Source: Streptomyces sp. RKND-216 (GTDB taxonomy: Bacteria; Actinomycetota; Actinomycetes; Streptomycetales; Streptomycetaceae). From it: a stretch of DNA of 64,000 nt. The notes under the pieces are model-generated. The model searched no databases. It was not told where the DNA came from and saw only the letters and a list, made by a program, of their open reading frames with translations. This document shows, one piece after another, positions 54,073-62,884 of the stretch. Within the stretch, counting starts at the first letter, position 1. Each line of letters opens with the position of its first letter. The DNA is taken from the NCBI RefSeq assembly GCF_004795255.1, contig NZ_SSBQ01000002.1:2871501-2935500 (forward strand). Reading direction: 5' to 3'. The translations under genes and the position numbers were made by a program.

Positions 54073-55110
54073 TCAGCGGCTCCTGGCGGCCAGGCGGCTC
54101 TCGTCGATGCGCTCCGCGGCGAGGTAGTACAGCACCGCTCCGGCGCGCAGCGGGGCGTCCCACGGCGGGCTGACCTTCATGGAGCCGTCCTGCCGCACGG
54201 CGATCACCGTGGCGCCGAAGTCGCGGCCGAACTGCTGCTGGCAGGCGCCGAACTGCTGTCCGCCCAGGGCCTCCGGCAGCCGCACCGAGTAGGTGTTGCC
54301 CTCGCCGCGGCTGCTCATCAGGTCCGCGTACACCTCGGTGATACCCGGATCGAGTGCCTCCTCGGTCAGCAGGTTCGGCACGTGCCACTGCACGCACTGG
54401 ACCGTCGGGCTCACATACCGCAGGTGCGCGGCGCGGTTCATGTCGTGCAGCGCCGCCACCATGTGCACCTCCGGACGCAGGTGGTCGACGGCGACGGCCA
54501 GGGCGAGCGCCTCGTTGTCGTCCCGGGCGTCGATCACCACCGTCGCGGCACGGTCCACGCAGGCCCGTTTCAGCACGTCCGCGTCGCGCAGGTCGCCGCG
54601 CACGAACAGGACGCCGTCCTGCTCCGGCATCGGATGCTGCGGCACGTCGTCCCAGGCGCACAGCACGAGTTCACGGACGCGTTCCTCCAGCAGCAGCTCC
54701 TGGACGATCCGCTCGGTGCGGCCCGGGTGGTAGCCGAGGATGACGATGTGCTCTGTGAGGTCGAGAGCGACGACGCCCTTCATGCGCTTCCCCCTGACGG
54801 ACTGGATGTGGCTCGCCAGCTCGGTGAAGAGGATGGTGAGAGTGGCGATTCCGCCGACGATGACATAGCCCCCGACCACGTGACCGGCGCCCGTCTCCGG
54901 GAAGAAGTCGCCGTATCCGACCGTCGATCCGGTGACCAGGAAGTACCACCAGTAGTTCTGCGGATCGGTGATCGCGTTCGACCCGGGCTCGGCCAGCCAC
55001 ATCGCCAGCCAGCTGGTGCCGAACACGAACAGGCCGACCGCGAGCGCCGCCCGCCACCCGTGCACGCGGGAGCGCAGCGCCTGGACGAACCGGGCGACGA
55101 GGATCGGCAC
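54073..55110 (-). CDS. Two-helix potassium channel with RCK/TrkA-N domain
   Basis: A 345-residue ion channel subunit. Helix 1 is AALAVGLFVFGTSWLAMWLA (about 21-40). The selectivity filter is TVGYGD at 63-68, and helix 2 is GGYVIVGGIATLTILFTEL. A cytoplasmic RCK domain then starts HIVILGYHPGRTERIVQELL near 121, a Rossmann fold binding nucleotide or ions. It resembles MthK-like channels. GTG at 55110 has GGAG 6 bases upstream. It is divergent from the amidase gene. Confidence 0.93.
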   Translation of the reverse strand: MPILVARFVQALRSRVHGWRAALAVGLFVFGTSWLAMWLAEPGSNAITDPQNYWWYFLVTGSTVGYGDFFPETGAGHVVGGYVIVGGIATLTILFTELASHIQSVRGKRMKGVVALDLTEHIVILGYHPGRTERIVQELLLEERVRELVLCAWDDVPQHPMPEQDGVLFVRGDLRDADVLKRACVDRAATVVIDARDDNEALALAVAVDHLRPEVHMVAALHDMNRAAHLRYVSPTVQCVQWHVPNLLTEEALDPGITEVYADLMSSRGEGNTYSVRLPEALGGQQFGACQQQFGRDFGATVIAVRQDGSMKVSPPWDAPLRAGAVLYYLAAERIDESRLAARSR

Positions 55111-55267
55111 GTGCGGCTCCAGGTGGCTGGAGGGGAATCGGGGAGGGCAGCCTACCGGTCGGGGCGTGTGCGACCGCACCCTGGGACGGTGCGGGGAACC
55201 TCTCGCTTATTACCCGCTGGTAAGTCATGATGGCGGCCGACGACGGACGCGGCAGGGGGAGGCGACG

Positions 55268-56692
55268 GTGACGGCTCCGGAGAAGCGGACCACGGTGCAC
55301 ACGTTCCGGGACGACGCCCTCGGCGAGCACGACGCCGTCGGGCTCGCCGAGGCGATACGGCGCGGCGAGGTCGGCGCGGCCGAGGTGGCGCGGGACGCGG
55401 CGGCGCGGGTCGGGGACGCCCGCGCCCTGAACGCCGTTCAGGCGGACCTCGACGTCCCGGCCCGCTCGTCCGGTGGTGGCGGCGCGTTCGCCGGGGTGCC
55501 CAGCTTCGTCAAGGACAACGTCGACTACCTGGGGCTGCCGACCGGGCACGGCAGCGGGGCGTTCGTGCCCCGGATCGCGCGTCGGCACGCGCCGTTCGGC
55601 GAGCAGTTCCTGAGCACCGGTGTCACGGTGCTGGGCAAGACCAGGCTGCCGGAGTTCGGCTTCAACGCGACCACCGAGTTCGAGGACGAGGAACCCGTCC
55701 GCAACCCCTGGCACACCGACTACTCGGCGGGCGGCTCGTCCGGTGGTAGCGCGGCGCTGGTCGCGGCCGGCGCGGTGCCGGTCGCGCACGCCAACGACGG
55801 CGGCGGATCCATCCGCATCCCGGCCGCCTGCTGCGGACTGGTCGGGCTCAAGGCCACCCGCGGCCGCCTCGTGGCGAACGAGCAGAGCAGGCCGCTGCCC
55901 ATCGACGTCGTCAACGACGGCATCGTGAGCCGCTCCGTACGCGACACCGCCGCGTTCCTCGCCGCCGCCGAGACGCACTGGCGCAACCCGAAGCTGCCAC
56001 CGCTGGGCCTGGTCGAAGGGCCCTCCGAGCGGCGGCTGCGCATCGGGCTGCTCGCCGAGTCGCCGACCGGCGTCCCGATCGACGCCGCCACCGGGGCGGC
56101 CGTGACGGAGACGGCCGCCGCACTGGAGAGGCTCGGACACACCGTCGAACCGGTGCGCGTCGCCGTGGACCCGCGGTTCACGCAGGACTTCCTGACCTAC
56201 TGGGGCATGCTGGCCTTCCTCATCGCCGTCACCGGGCGCAGGCTCGGCACCGGCTTCGACCACCGTCGCATGGACGGACTCAGCCGGGGGCTGCGCGCCG
56301 ACTACCTCCGGGCCATGCACCGGACGCCGGCCGTGCTGCGACGGCTCAAGCGGTCCCAGGAGGGCTACGCGGCGGCGTTCCGGGGCCTCGACCTCATCCT
56401 GAGCCCCGTCCTCGCCCACACCACACCCCGGCTCGGCAGGCTCAGCCCCGCCGTCCCGTACGACACGCTCATCCAGCGGATCACCGCGTACGTGGCGTTC
56501 ACCCCGCTGAACAACGTCGTGGGCACGCCGTCGCTCTCCCTGCCCGCGGCCAGGGCCACGGACGAGGGGCTGCCGATCGGGGTCATGTTCTCCGCCCGGC
56601 CGGGCGGAGAACGCGCCCTGCTCGACGTCGCCTTCGCCCTGGAGGCCGACCGGCCCTGGCGGCGCATCCAGGACGTCGTCCCGGCGAGCTGA
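55268..56692 (+). CDS. Amidase signature family enzyme
   Basis: A 474-residue amidase. The catalytic triad is visible: K82 in VPSFVKDNVD, the cis-serine in SAGGSSGGS (155-161) and nucleophile S181 in DGGGSIRIPA. It hydrolyses C-N bonds of an amide; the specific substrate is unknown, and the lack of gatBC neighbours argues against GatA. GTG at 55268 has GGAGG 5 bases upstream. It is convergent with kptA. Confidence 0.94.
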   Translation: MTAPEKRTTVHTFRDDALGEHDAVGLAEAIRRGEVGAAEVARDAAARVGDARALNAVQADLDVPARSSGGGGAFAGVPSFVKDNVDYLGLPTGHGSGAFVPRIARRHAPFGEQFLSTGVTVLGKTRLPEFGFNATTEFEDEEPVRNPWHTDYSAGGSSGGSAALVAAGAVPVAHANDGGGSIRIPAACCGLVGLKATRGRLVANEQSRPLPIDVVNDGIVSRSVRDTAAFLAAAETHWRNPKLPPLGLVEGPSERRLRIGLLAESPTGVPIDAATGAAVTETAAALERLGHTVEPVRVAVDPRFTQDFLTYWGMLAFLIAVTGRRLGTGFDHRRMDGLSRGLRADYLRAMHRTPAVLRRLKRSQEGYAAAFRGLDLILSPVLAHTTPRLGRLSPAVPYDTLIQRITAYVAFTPLNNVVGTPSLSLPAARATDEGLPIGVMFSARPGGERALLDVAFALEADRPWRRIQDVVPAS

Positions 56693-56714
56693 TCCGGACC
56701 GGCCGACGCGCGGG

Positions 56715-57296
56715 TCACGCCTGACGGGTCGGTGCCGGTGGCCCTTCGGGCTCGCGCATCCGCAGGTAATGGGACGGCACGGCTTCGGTAAGCCACACGC
56801 CGTTTCCGCTTTGCCGGAAGGTGTGGCCCTCGCGGTGCATCTCCCCGGCTGCCACCGCCAGTACGAGCGGGCGGCCCCGGCGCGCACCGACGCGTTGGGC
56901 GGTCTCCCGGTCCGGGGAGAGGTGCACGTCGTGGCGGCTCATCGGGCGCAGGCCCTCGGTGCGGACGGCGTCCAGGAAGCGGGCGACCGTGCCGTGGTAG
57001 AGCCACTCCGGTGGCGCGGCGTCGGGCAGCCCGAGATCGACCTCGACCGAGTGGCCCTGCTGGGCGCGGATGCGGTCGCCGACGGCGTCGAGGGCGAACC
57101 GCTGCTTGTCGTTCGCGGCCACCACGTGTTGCAGCTCGGCGCGGGTGAAGGGGAAATCGTGGTCGGCGGCGGCCCGCAGCAGTGCCTCGACCGGGGTCCA
57201 GCCGTGCGCGTCGAGGACGAGGCCGATCCGGCCGGGATCGTGGCGCAGATGCCGTGAGAGGTACTTCGAGATGCGCACGTCGCGCTGGGGGTTCAC
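56715..57296 (-). CDS. kptA: RNA 2'-phosphotransferase (Tpt1/KptA)
   Basis: A 193-residue enzyme of the KptA family, which moves a 2'-phosphate from RNA to NAD, giving ADP-ribose cyclic phosphate. Motifs are ISKYLSRHLRHDPGRIGLVL, LYHGTVARFLDAV, HDVHLSPDRETA and the C-terminal NGVWLTEAVPSHYL. These supply the Arg-His-Arg-Arg catalytic set. Bacteria lack the 2'-phosphate-producing tRNA splicing pathway, so its substrate here is not settled. GTG at 57296 is chosen since it begins VNPQRDVRISKYL. It is divergent from the methyltransferase gene. Confidence 0.93.
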   Translation of the reverse strand: MNPQRDVRISKYLSRHLRHDPGRIGLVLDAHGWTPVEALLRAAADHDFPFTRAELQHVVAANDKQRFALDAVGDRIRAQQGHSVEVDLGLPDAAPPEWLYHGTVARFLDAVRTEGLRPMSRHDVHLSPDRETAQRVGARRGRPLVLAVAAGEMHREGHTFRQSGNGVWLTEAVPSHYLRMREPEGPPAPTRQA

Positions 57297-57405
57297 CGGC
57301 CCCAGCCTGCCGTGCCGCAACCGGTCCGGCACCTCCTTTTCCGGGTGGTGGGCGGTCTTTCCGGGGGCCGGTGCCGATGTCAGTGGCGGCTGGGACGATG
57401 CGGGG

Positions 57406-58119
57406 ATGGAGAGCCGAGCCGCCGTCATCGCCGACCAGACCACCGAACACACCACCACCGACCGCATCACCGACCGCATCACCGACTACTGGGACGCCGC
57501 TGCCACGACCTACGACGAGGAGCCGGACCACGGCCTCCGCGACGCCGGGACGCGGGATGCCTGGGCGCGGCGACTCCTGGAGTGGGTGCCGGGGCCGGCC
57601 GGTTCGGTGCTGGACGCCGGCTGCGGCACGGGCTCGCTGTCGCTGCTGCTGGCGGAGGCCGGGCATGTGGTCACCGGAGTCGACGCGGCGTCGGGGATGG
57701 TGTGGCGGGCCCGGGAGAAGGCGGAGACGGCCGGCGTGCGGGCGCGGTTCCTGCTGGGCGAGGCGGGCGACCCCCCGGTCGGTGACCGGGCCTTCGACAC
57801 CGTGCTGGCGCGGCACGTGGTGTGGACGCTTCCCGACCCGCACCGGGCGCTGCGGCGCTGGGTCTCCCTGCTGCGGCCCGGCGGGCGGCTGGTGCTGGTC
57901 GAGGGCCGCTGGCGGCAGTCCGCGGCCACCGACGCCGCGCCGTACGTCGCGGGAGCGGCGCGGGCGCTGCCGTGGCACGGGGGAGTCGGTGCGGAGGAAC
58001 TCGCCGAGGCGGTCAGCCCGCTGGTCACCGCCGTCCGGACGGTACCGCTGAGCGGCGAGGTCGCGCTGTGGGGCCGCCCGGTCGACGACGAGCGTTACGC
58101 ACTGATCGCCGACGTCTGA
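57406..58119 (+). CDS. Class I SAM-dependent methyltransferase
   Basis: A 237-residue methyltransferase. Motif I VLDAGCGTGSLSLLLAE lies near residues 68-84, followed by VTGVDAASGMVWRA, DTVLARHVVWTLPDP and LRPGGRLVLVEG. The N-terminal segment contains a small repeat TDRITDRITDYWD. The target is not known. ATG at 57406 has no clear Shine-Dalgarno; GACGAT 6 bases upstream may be a -10 of a leaderless transcript. It is divergent from kptA, with 109 bp between the two starts. Confidence 0.92.
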   Translation: MESRAAVIADQTTEHTTTDRITDRITDYWDAAATTYDEEPDHGLRDAGTRDAWARRLLEWVPGPAGSVLDAGCGTGSLSLLLAEAGHVVTGVDAASGMVWRAREKAETAGVRARFLLGEAGDPPVGDRAFDTVLARHVVWTLPDPHRALRRWVSLLRPGGRLVLVEGRWRQSAATDAAPYVAGAARALPWHGGVGAEELAEAVSPLVTAVRTVPLSGEVALWGRPVDDERYALIADV

Positions 58120-58429
58120 CTGTGAGGATGTGTGGTGGCTTCTGCGACGGGTTCGACTCGCCGTCTGACCGACGCCTCGCGATTGTCTTTCAAGCGATTC
58201 GTCTGCTTGTGCGGAGGAGTCACCGCACGCGGGGCGGAAGCCGCGGGGCCGGCGGGTACGGGGCCGCCCCTGTCCCAGCGTGGGAAAGGCGCGTCACCGG
58301 GCATGCGCGGGCGCCCTCGTGCGCGTCGTAGGCACGCGAGGCGGTGACGCGGGGGCGCCGCCGTAGGCGGCGGGGCAGAACCGCCGTACGCCTGCGGGAC
58401 GCTGGCGCTGACCTCTGCCGGACTGGGTC
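58120..58429. other. Intergenic region after the methyltransferase gene
   Basis: I see no gene or clear terminator in these 310 bp. A GGCGCCGCC/GGCGGC short inverted repeat occurs near 58355-58375. Coding character is poor in all frames. Confidence 0.4.
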
Positions 58430-59638
58430 CTAGCGCCGGCGTCGGTGGGCGAGGTCGTCCATCATCCGGGCTGCCGCCTCACGTTCCGTCGCCGCGGCCA
58501 CGAATGCCGCGACGTTGCCCTCGCCGACCATGTCGCGGACGCGGGCGACCGTCGCTGCGGGGAGGTGGACGGGTGTCGTCCGCCCGTCCTGTGGCGGGTG
58601 CCTGTCCTGTGGTTCCCGCTCCTGTGGTTCTCGCGCCGCCGGTGGGGCGTCGGCTTCCGGCCTACCGCTGCTCTCGGCCGCGCCGGTCCCCGCGAAGCCC
58701 GCCATCGGTGGGCCGCCCGCGTCCGGCTGTCCCGTCGTCGTCCGCAGGTGGGCCCGGAGGGTGCGGGCGGAGAGCACCTGCATGGCGCGGGCGAGTTCCG
58801 CGTCGACCGCCTGCCGGGCCAGCGGACGCAGCCGGCGCACCAGACCGGCCACCTCCGCCGCTTCCGCGTCCGTCGGTGGGCCGCTCCCCGCGAGGTAGTC
58901 GGCGAAGACGTGCCGGTCCGCGAAGGTCAGGAACCGCTCGGCGATGTGCTCGACCTGGGTGCGCAACTCCCGCAGGTGCCCGGCGACCGCGGACAACGGC
59001 ACTCCTGCCGCGTGCAGCTCGGCCGCCACCGCGAGCTCCTGCGGGCTGGGGGCGACGTACACGTCCTCGCCCGCTTCCCCCGGGGCGGGAACCAGTACCC
59101 CCAGGCGTACGGCCTCCCGCACGGCCGCCTCGTCGGGCGTGCCGCCGAAGAGGGCGTTCAGGTCGCGCCGGGTGAGCCGCTGCGGCTCCTCGTCGCTCCA
59201 CGGACCGGCGACCTCCGCTGCCAGCCCCAGCACGCCGCTCAGTCCGCGGCCGGAGTCCCACGCCTCCAGCAGCTCGCGGATCGAGGCCAGCGTGTAGCCC
59301 CTGTCCAGGAGTTCCGCGATCTGCCGCAGCCGCAGCAGGTGCGCGTCCCCGTACAGGTTCGCCCGGCCGCGCCGTTCGGGCCGCGGCAGCAGCCCCCGGT
59401 CGGCGTAGGACCGGATGGTGCGGACGGTGGCGCCGCTCAGATGCGCCAGGTCCTCGATCCGGTAGGTGGCAGCCGACGCCCTCTCGTCGACCGATTCCGC
59501 CTCGCCGACCGATTCCGCCTCGCCGGCGGACCCCGCTTCGTCCGCGAACCCGGCTTCGCCCCGGGACGACCACGACCGGCAGCCCCCGCCCCCGCCCCCG
59601 TCGCCGCTCGCGGCCCCGCTGCCGCTCCCGCCGGTCAC
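58430..59638 (-). CDS. MerR family transcriptional regulator
   Basis: A 402-residue regulator, longer than usual. Residues 1-55 are disordered and contain tandem acidic EAESVGEAESV units. The MerR helix-turn-helix (YRIEDLAHLSGATVRTIRSY, then ADRGLLPRPERRGRANLYGD) is at about 59-125. A long helical C-terminal domain and a polar tail follow. There is no cysteine pattern for metal sensing. GTG at 59638 overlaps the stop of the upstream hydrolase-dehydrogenase gene by four bases, so it is probably translated by coupling and regulates that operon. Confidence 0.88.
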   Translation of the reverse strand: MTGGSGSGAASGDGGGGGGCRSWSSRGEAGFADEAGSAGEAESVGEAESVDERASAATYRIEDLAHLSGATVRTIRSYADRGLLPRPERRGRANLYGDAHLLRLRQIAELLDRGYTLASIRELLEAWDSGRGLSGVLGLAAEVAGPWSDEEPQRLTRRDLNALFGGTPDEAAVREAVRLGVLVPAPGEAGEDVYVAPSPQELAVAAELHAAGVPLSAVAGHLRELRTQVEHIAERFLTFADRHVFADYLAGSGPPTDAEAAEVAGLVRRLRPLARQAVDAELARAMQVLSARTLRAHLRTTTGQPDAGGPPMAGFAGTGAAESSGRPEADAPPAAREPQEREPQDRHPPQDGRTTPVHLPAATVARVRDMVGEGNVAAFVAAATEREAAARMMDDLAHRRRR

Positions 59639-61557
59639 TTGAGCGGCCGGACCCGGGCTATCGCCCGCAGCGCACGCGGATACATCCGGGCGAGCAGGTG
59701 CGCGGTGCGCGCCTCGGGAGTCACCGGCACCACCGGCCGGTTCTCCGCAACAGCCCGCAGCACCGCCGCCGCGACCCGCTCCGGCGGGTAGTTGCGCCGC
59801 GCGTACCGCCGCGTCGTCCGCTCCCGCAGCCGCTCCTGCTCCTCCGCGTCCACGCCCGTGAAGCGGGCCGTCGCGGTGATGTTGGTGGTGACGAAGCCCG
59901 GGCAGACGGCGGAGACCCCGATGTCCTGACCGGCGAGTTCGGCGCGCAGGCACTCGCTCAGCATCAGCACGGCCGCCTTGGACGTGCAGTACGCGGGCAG
60001 TGCGCGCGAAGGCTGGAAGGCGGCGGCGGAGGCGGTGTTGACGATGTGGCCGCCCTGCCGGCGGTCCGCCATCTGCCGGCCGAACGTCCGGCAGCCGTGG
60101 ATGACTCCCCAGAGGTTGACGTCCAGCACGCGCTGCCAGTCCTCCACCCCGGTGTCGAAGAAGCCCCCGGAGACGCCTATCCCGGCGTTGTTGACCAGCA
60201 CGTCGACCGTGCCGTGCTCGGCCGCGGTCTTCGCCGCCAGCTCCTCCATCGCCGTGCCGTCGGCCACGTCCGCGACCTCGGCCCAGGCTTCCTTGGCGCC
60301 GCTCTGCCGGGCGAGTTCGGCGGTACGCGCGGCCGTGGCCGCGTCCCGGTCGACGGCGATCACGCGTGCGCCCGCGGCGGCGAACGCCAGAGCCGTCGCC
60401 CGGCCGATCCCGCTGCCCGCACCCGTCACCAGCACCAGCTGCCCGGCGAACCGGTCGGCGTACGGCGCCGGGCGCCGCCTCCGCGGGACGACGCCCGCCC
60501 GGGCGCCGCCCCGGGCGGCGACCGCCCCCGACGGCGCGGCCCCTCCCGACTCGACGGAGGCGCCCGACCCGACGGAGCCGCCCGATTCCACGGAGGCGCC
60601 CGATTCGACGGCGTCGACGAAGTCCCCCACCCAGGAGGCGATCCGGTCGGGCCGGGTGCGCGGCACCCAGTGCTTGGCGGGCAGCGTCCGGCGCGTCAGG
60701 TGCGGAACCCAGCGCTCCAGACCGTCGTACAGCGCCTCGCTGAGAAAGGCGTCACCGGTCGGGGTGATGAGCTGGACGGGCACGTGCGCATGGCAGTCCT
60801 CCCGCGGCCGCCGCAGGCGGGACCGCACGTTGTCCCGGTAGAGCCATGCGCCGTGCGCGGCGTCCCTCGGCAGCGAGGCGGTCGGGTAGGCCCCGCCCGG
60901 CACCTTCTCCGCCCGCTCGAGCAGCCGGGGCCAGGCCCGCCCGAGCGGCCCCTTCCACGCCAGCTCCGGCAGCACAGGGGTGTGCAGCAGGTACACGTAC
61001 CAGGACTTGGCTCCCTGCCCGAGGAGTTGCCCGACGCGACGCGGCGTCGGGTGTGCGACGCGCTGCCTGATCCAGTGGCCGAAGTGGTCGAGCGAGGGCC
61101 CGGACATCGAGGTGAAGGACGCCACCCGCCCCCGCGTCCGCGACACCGTGACGAACTCCCAGCTCTGCACCGAGCCCCAGTCGTGCCCCACCAGGTGGAC
61201 GGGACGGTCCGGGCTCACCGCTTCGGCCACCGCAAGGAAGTCGTCGGTGAGCTTCTCGAGCGTGAAGCCTCCGCGCAGCGGCTTCGGCGCGCTGGAACGG
61301 CCGTGGCCGCGCACGTCGTACAGCACCACGTGGTAGCGCTCGGCCAGCCGGGGGGCGACGTCCGCCCACACCTCCTTGCTGTCCGGATACCCGTGCACCA
61401 GAAGGATGGTCGGCCGCTCCGGGTCGCCCAGCTCCGCGACGGCCAGCTCGACGCCCTCCCGCGTCACGACCCGCCGCTCCTTCCCGGCGATCCGCCCGTC
61501 GCCGGCACTCCGCAGCGCGCCCCGCCCGTCCTGCCCGTTTCGCCCGTCCTGCGCCAT
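59635..61557 (-). CDS. EphD-like fusion: epoxide-hydrolase-type domain plus short-chain dehydrogenase
   Basis: A 640-residue two-domain enzyme. Residues about 30-325 are an alpha/beta hydrolase with VHGYPDSKEVW, DVRGHGRSS and the elbow VGHDWGSVQ. Its nucleophile is an aspartate (D126), as in epoxide hydrolases and haloalkane dehalogenases. A linker of VESGASVESGG-type repeats joins it to an SDR domain (about 370-640): cofactor motif VTGAGSGIGRA near 376, NNAGIG, and YCTSK near 520 with the preceding serine. The same fusion is known as mycobacterial EphD, linked to lipid or mycolate metabolism. ATG at 61557 has GGGAGGGG 5 bases upstream; an ATG at 61593 is also open. It is followed by merR. 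Confidence 0.9.
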   Translation of the reverse strand: MAQDGRNGQDGRGALRSAGDGRIAGKERRVVTREGVELAVAELGDPERPTILLVHGYPDSKEVWADVAPRLAERYHVVLYDVRGHGRSSAPKPLRGGFTLEKLTDDFLAVAEAVSPDRPVHLVGHDWGSVQSWEFVTVSRTRGRVASFTSMSGPSLDHFGHWIRQRVAHPTPRRVGQLLGQGAKSWYVYLLHTPVLPELAWKGPLGRAWPRLLERAEKVPGGAYPTASLPRDAAHGAWLYRDNVRSRLRRPREDCHAHVPVQLITPTGDAFLSEALYDGLERWVPHLTRRTLPAKHWVPRTRPDRIASWVGDFVDAVESGASVESGGSVGSGASVESGGAAPSGAVAARGGARAGVVPRRRRPAPYADRFAGQLVLVTGAGSGIGRATALAFAAAGARVIAVDRDAATAARTAELARQSGAKEAWAEVADVADGTAMEELAAKTAAEHGTVDVLVNNAGIGVSGGFFDTGVEDWQRVLDVNLWGVIHGCRTFGRQMADRRQGGHIVNTASAAAFQPSRALPAYCTSKAAVLMLSECLRAELAGQDIGVSAVCPGFVTTNITATARFTGVDAEEQERLRERTTRRYARRNYPPERVAAAVLRAVAENRPVVPVTPEARTAHLLARMYPRALRAIARVRPLK

Positions 61558-61590
61558 GGCTTCCCCTCCCTGCCCCGCCTGAACTGACAC

Positions 61591-61614
61591 CATCGAATGT
61601 GACAACGTCCGATG
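61591..61614. promoter_or_regulatory. Imperfect palindrome upstream of the EphD-like gene
   Basis: CATCG and CGATG arms lie 24 bp apart overall, with further matches inside (8 of 12 pairs). The site is just upstream of the hydrolase-dehydrogenase start, within the ATTCGATG of an alternative start. It could be the operator of the coupled MerR regulator. Confidence 0.3.
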
Positions 61615-61766
61615 GCTGCGTCAAGGCTCCGCCCCGGCCTGTGGATACCGCCGGTAACACCAGCGCCTCCGCCCACCGGACCCCGACCCCGCGCCCTCCC
61701 CCGGAAGCAGACCCCTAGTGGGCCGTCCGCCTCCGGTACGACCCCGATCCCGCCCTCCAGGGGGAC

Positions 61767-61801
61767 GTGACACGCCCCACACCGCCACTACCGTCGTCTC
61801 C
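61767..61801 (+). promoter_or_regulatory. Promoter of a leaderless ABC transporter operon
   Basis: GTGACA (61767-61772), a 16-bp spacer and TACCGT (61789-61794) are followed after 7 bases by the GTG start at 61802. No Shine-Dalgarno sequence is present, so a leaderless mRNA is likely. Confidence 0.5.
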
Positions 61802-62884
61802 GTGACTGTGATCGCTACCCAGAGCCTGACCAAGCGGTACCCACGGGTGACCGCTCTCGACCGGCTGACGATGGACATCACACCGGGCGTGACAGGCCTG
61901 GTGGGTGCCAACGGAGCCGGCAAATCGACCCTGATCAAGATCCTCCTCGGTCTCGCCCCGGCCTCCGAGGGCACCGCGAGCGTGCTCGGCCTCGACGTCT
62001 CCCGCGAGGGCGCCGCGATCCGCGAACGCGTCGGCTACATGCCGGAACACGACTGCCTGCCGCCCGACGTCTCGGCCACCGAGTTCGTCGTCCACATGGC
62101 ACGGATGTCCGGCCTCCCCGCCACCGCGGCCCGCGAGCGCACCGCCGACACCCTGCGCCACGTCGGTCTCTACGAGGAGCGCTACCGCGCCATGGGCGGC
62201 TACTCGACCGGCATGAAGCAGCGGGTCAAACTCGCCCAGGCCCTCGTCCACGACCCTCAGCTCGTCCTGCTCGACGAGCCCACCAACGGGCTCGACCCCG
62301 TCGGCCGGGACGACATGCTCGGCCTCATCCGCCGCGTCCACACCGACTTCGGCATCTCCGTGCTGGTCACCTCGCACCTGCTCGGCGAACTGGAACGCAC
62401 CTGCGACCACGTCGTCGTCATCGATGGCGGAACGCTTCTGCGCTCCTCCTCCACCGCCGATTTCACCCAGAGCACCGCCTCGCTGGCCGTCGAGGTCACC
62501 GACACCGACACCCACCCCGACGGCACCGCCGCACTCCGCGACGCCCTCGCCAAGGCCGGACTCACCGTCCACGCCCCCGGTGCGCCGGGAGCCCCCGGCA
62601 GCGGACACCTGCTGCTGGTCGACGTCGTCGACGGCGCCACGCACGATGTCGTCCGCGACGCCGTCGCCGACCTCGGCATCGGCCTGATCCGCATGGAACA
62701 GCGCCGCCACCGCATCGCCGAGGTCTTCACCGAGAGCCCCGAACAGCACGCCGAAAGGCCCTCCGGTTCACACCCCGGCCGGAACACCGGGCAGGACACC
62801 GGCCCCGCCCCCGGCACCGACACGCGCACGCCCGAATTCGCGGCGGCCCGCCCGCAGGAAGGACACAGCGGCGATGTCGCCTGA
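61802..62884 (+). CDS. ABC transporter ATP-binding protein
   Basis: A 360-residue ATPase. Walker A is GANGAGKST near residue 39, the signature is YSTGMKQRVKLAQAL and Walker B is LVLLDEPTNGLDPVG. A C-terminal extension of about 130 residues has a small alpha/beta domain and a polar, Pro-rich end. It resembles ATPases of gliding-motility/ABC-2-type exporters. GTG at 61802 is used. It overlaps the permease gene by 11 bases. Confidence 0.93.
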   Translation: MTVIATQSLTKRYPRVTALDRLTMDITPGVTGLVGANGAGKSTLIKILLGLAPASEGTASVLGLDVSREGAAIRERVGYMPEHDCLPPDVSATEFVVHMARMSGLPATAARERTADTLRHVGLYEERYRAMGGYSTGMKQRVKLAQALVHDPQLVLLDEPTNGLDPVGRDDMLGLIRRVHTDFGISVLVTSHLLGELERTCDHVVVIDGGTLLRSSSTADFTQSTASLAVEVTDTDTHPDGTAALRDALAKAGLTVHAPGAPGAPGSGHLLLVDVVDGATHDVVRDAVADLGIGLIRMEQRRHRIAEVFTESPEQHAERPSGSHPGRNTGQDTGPAPGTDTRTPEFAAARPQEGHSGDVA

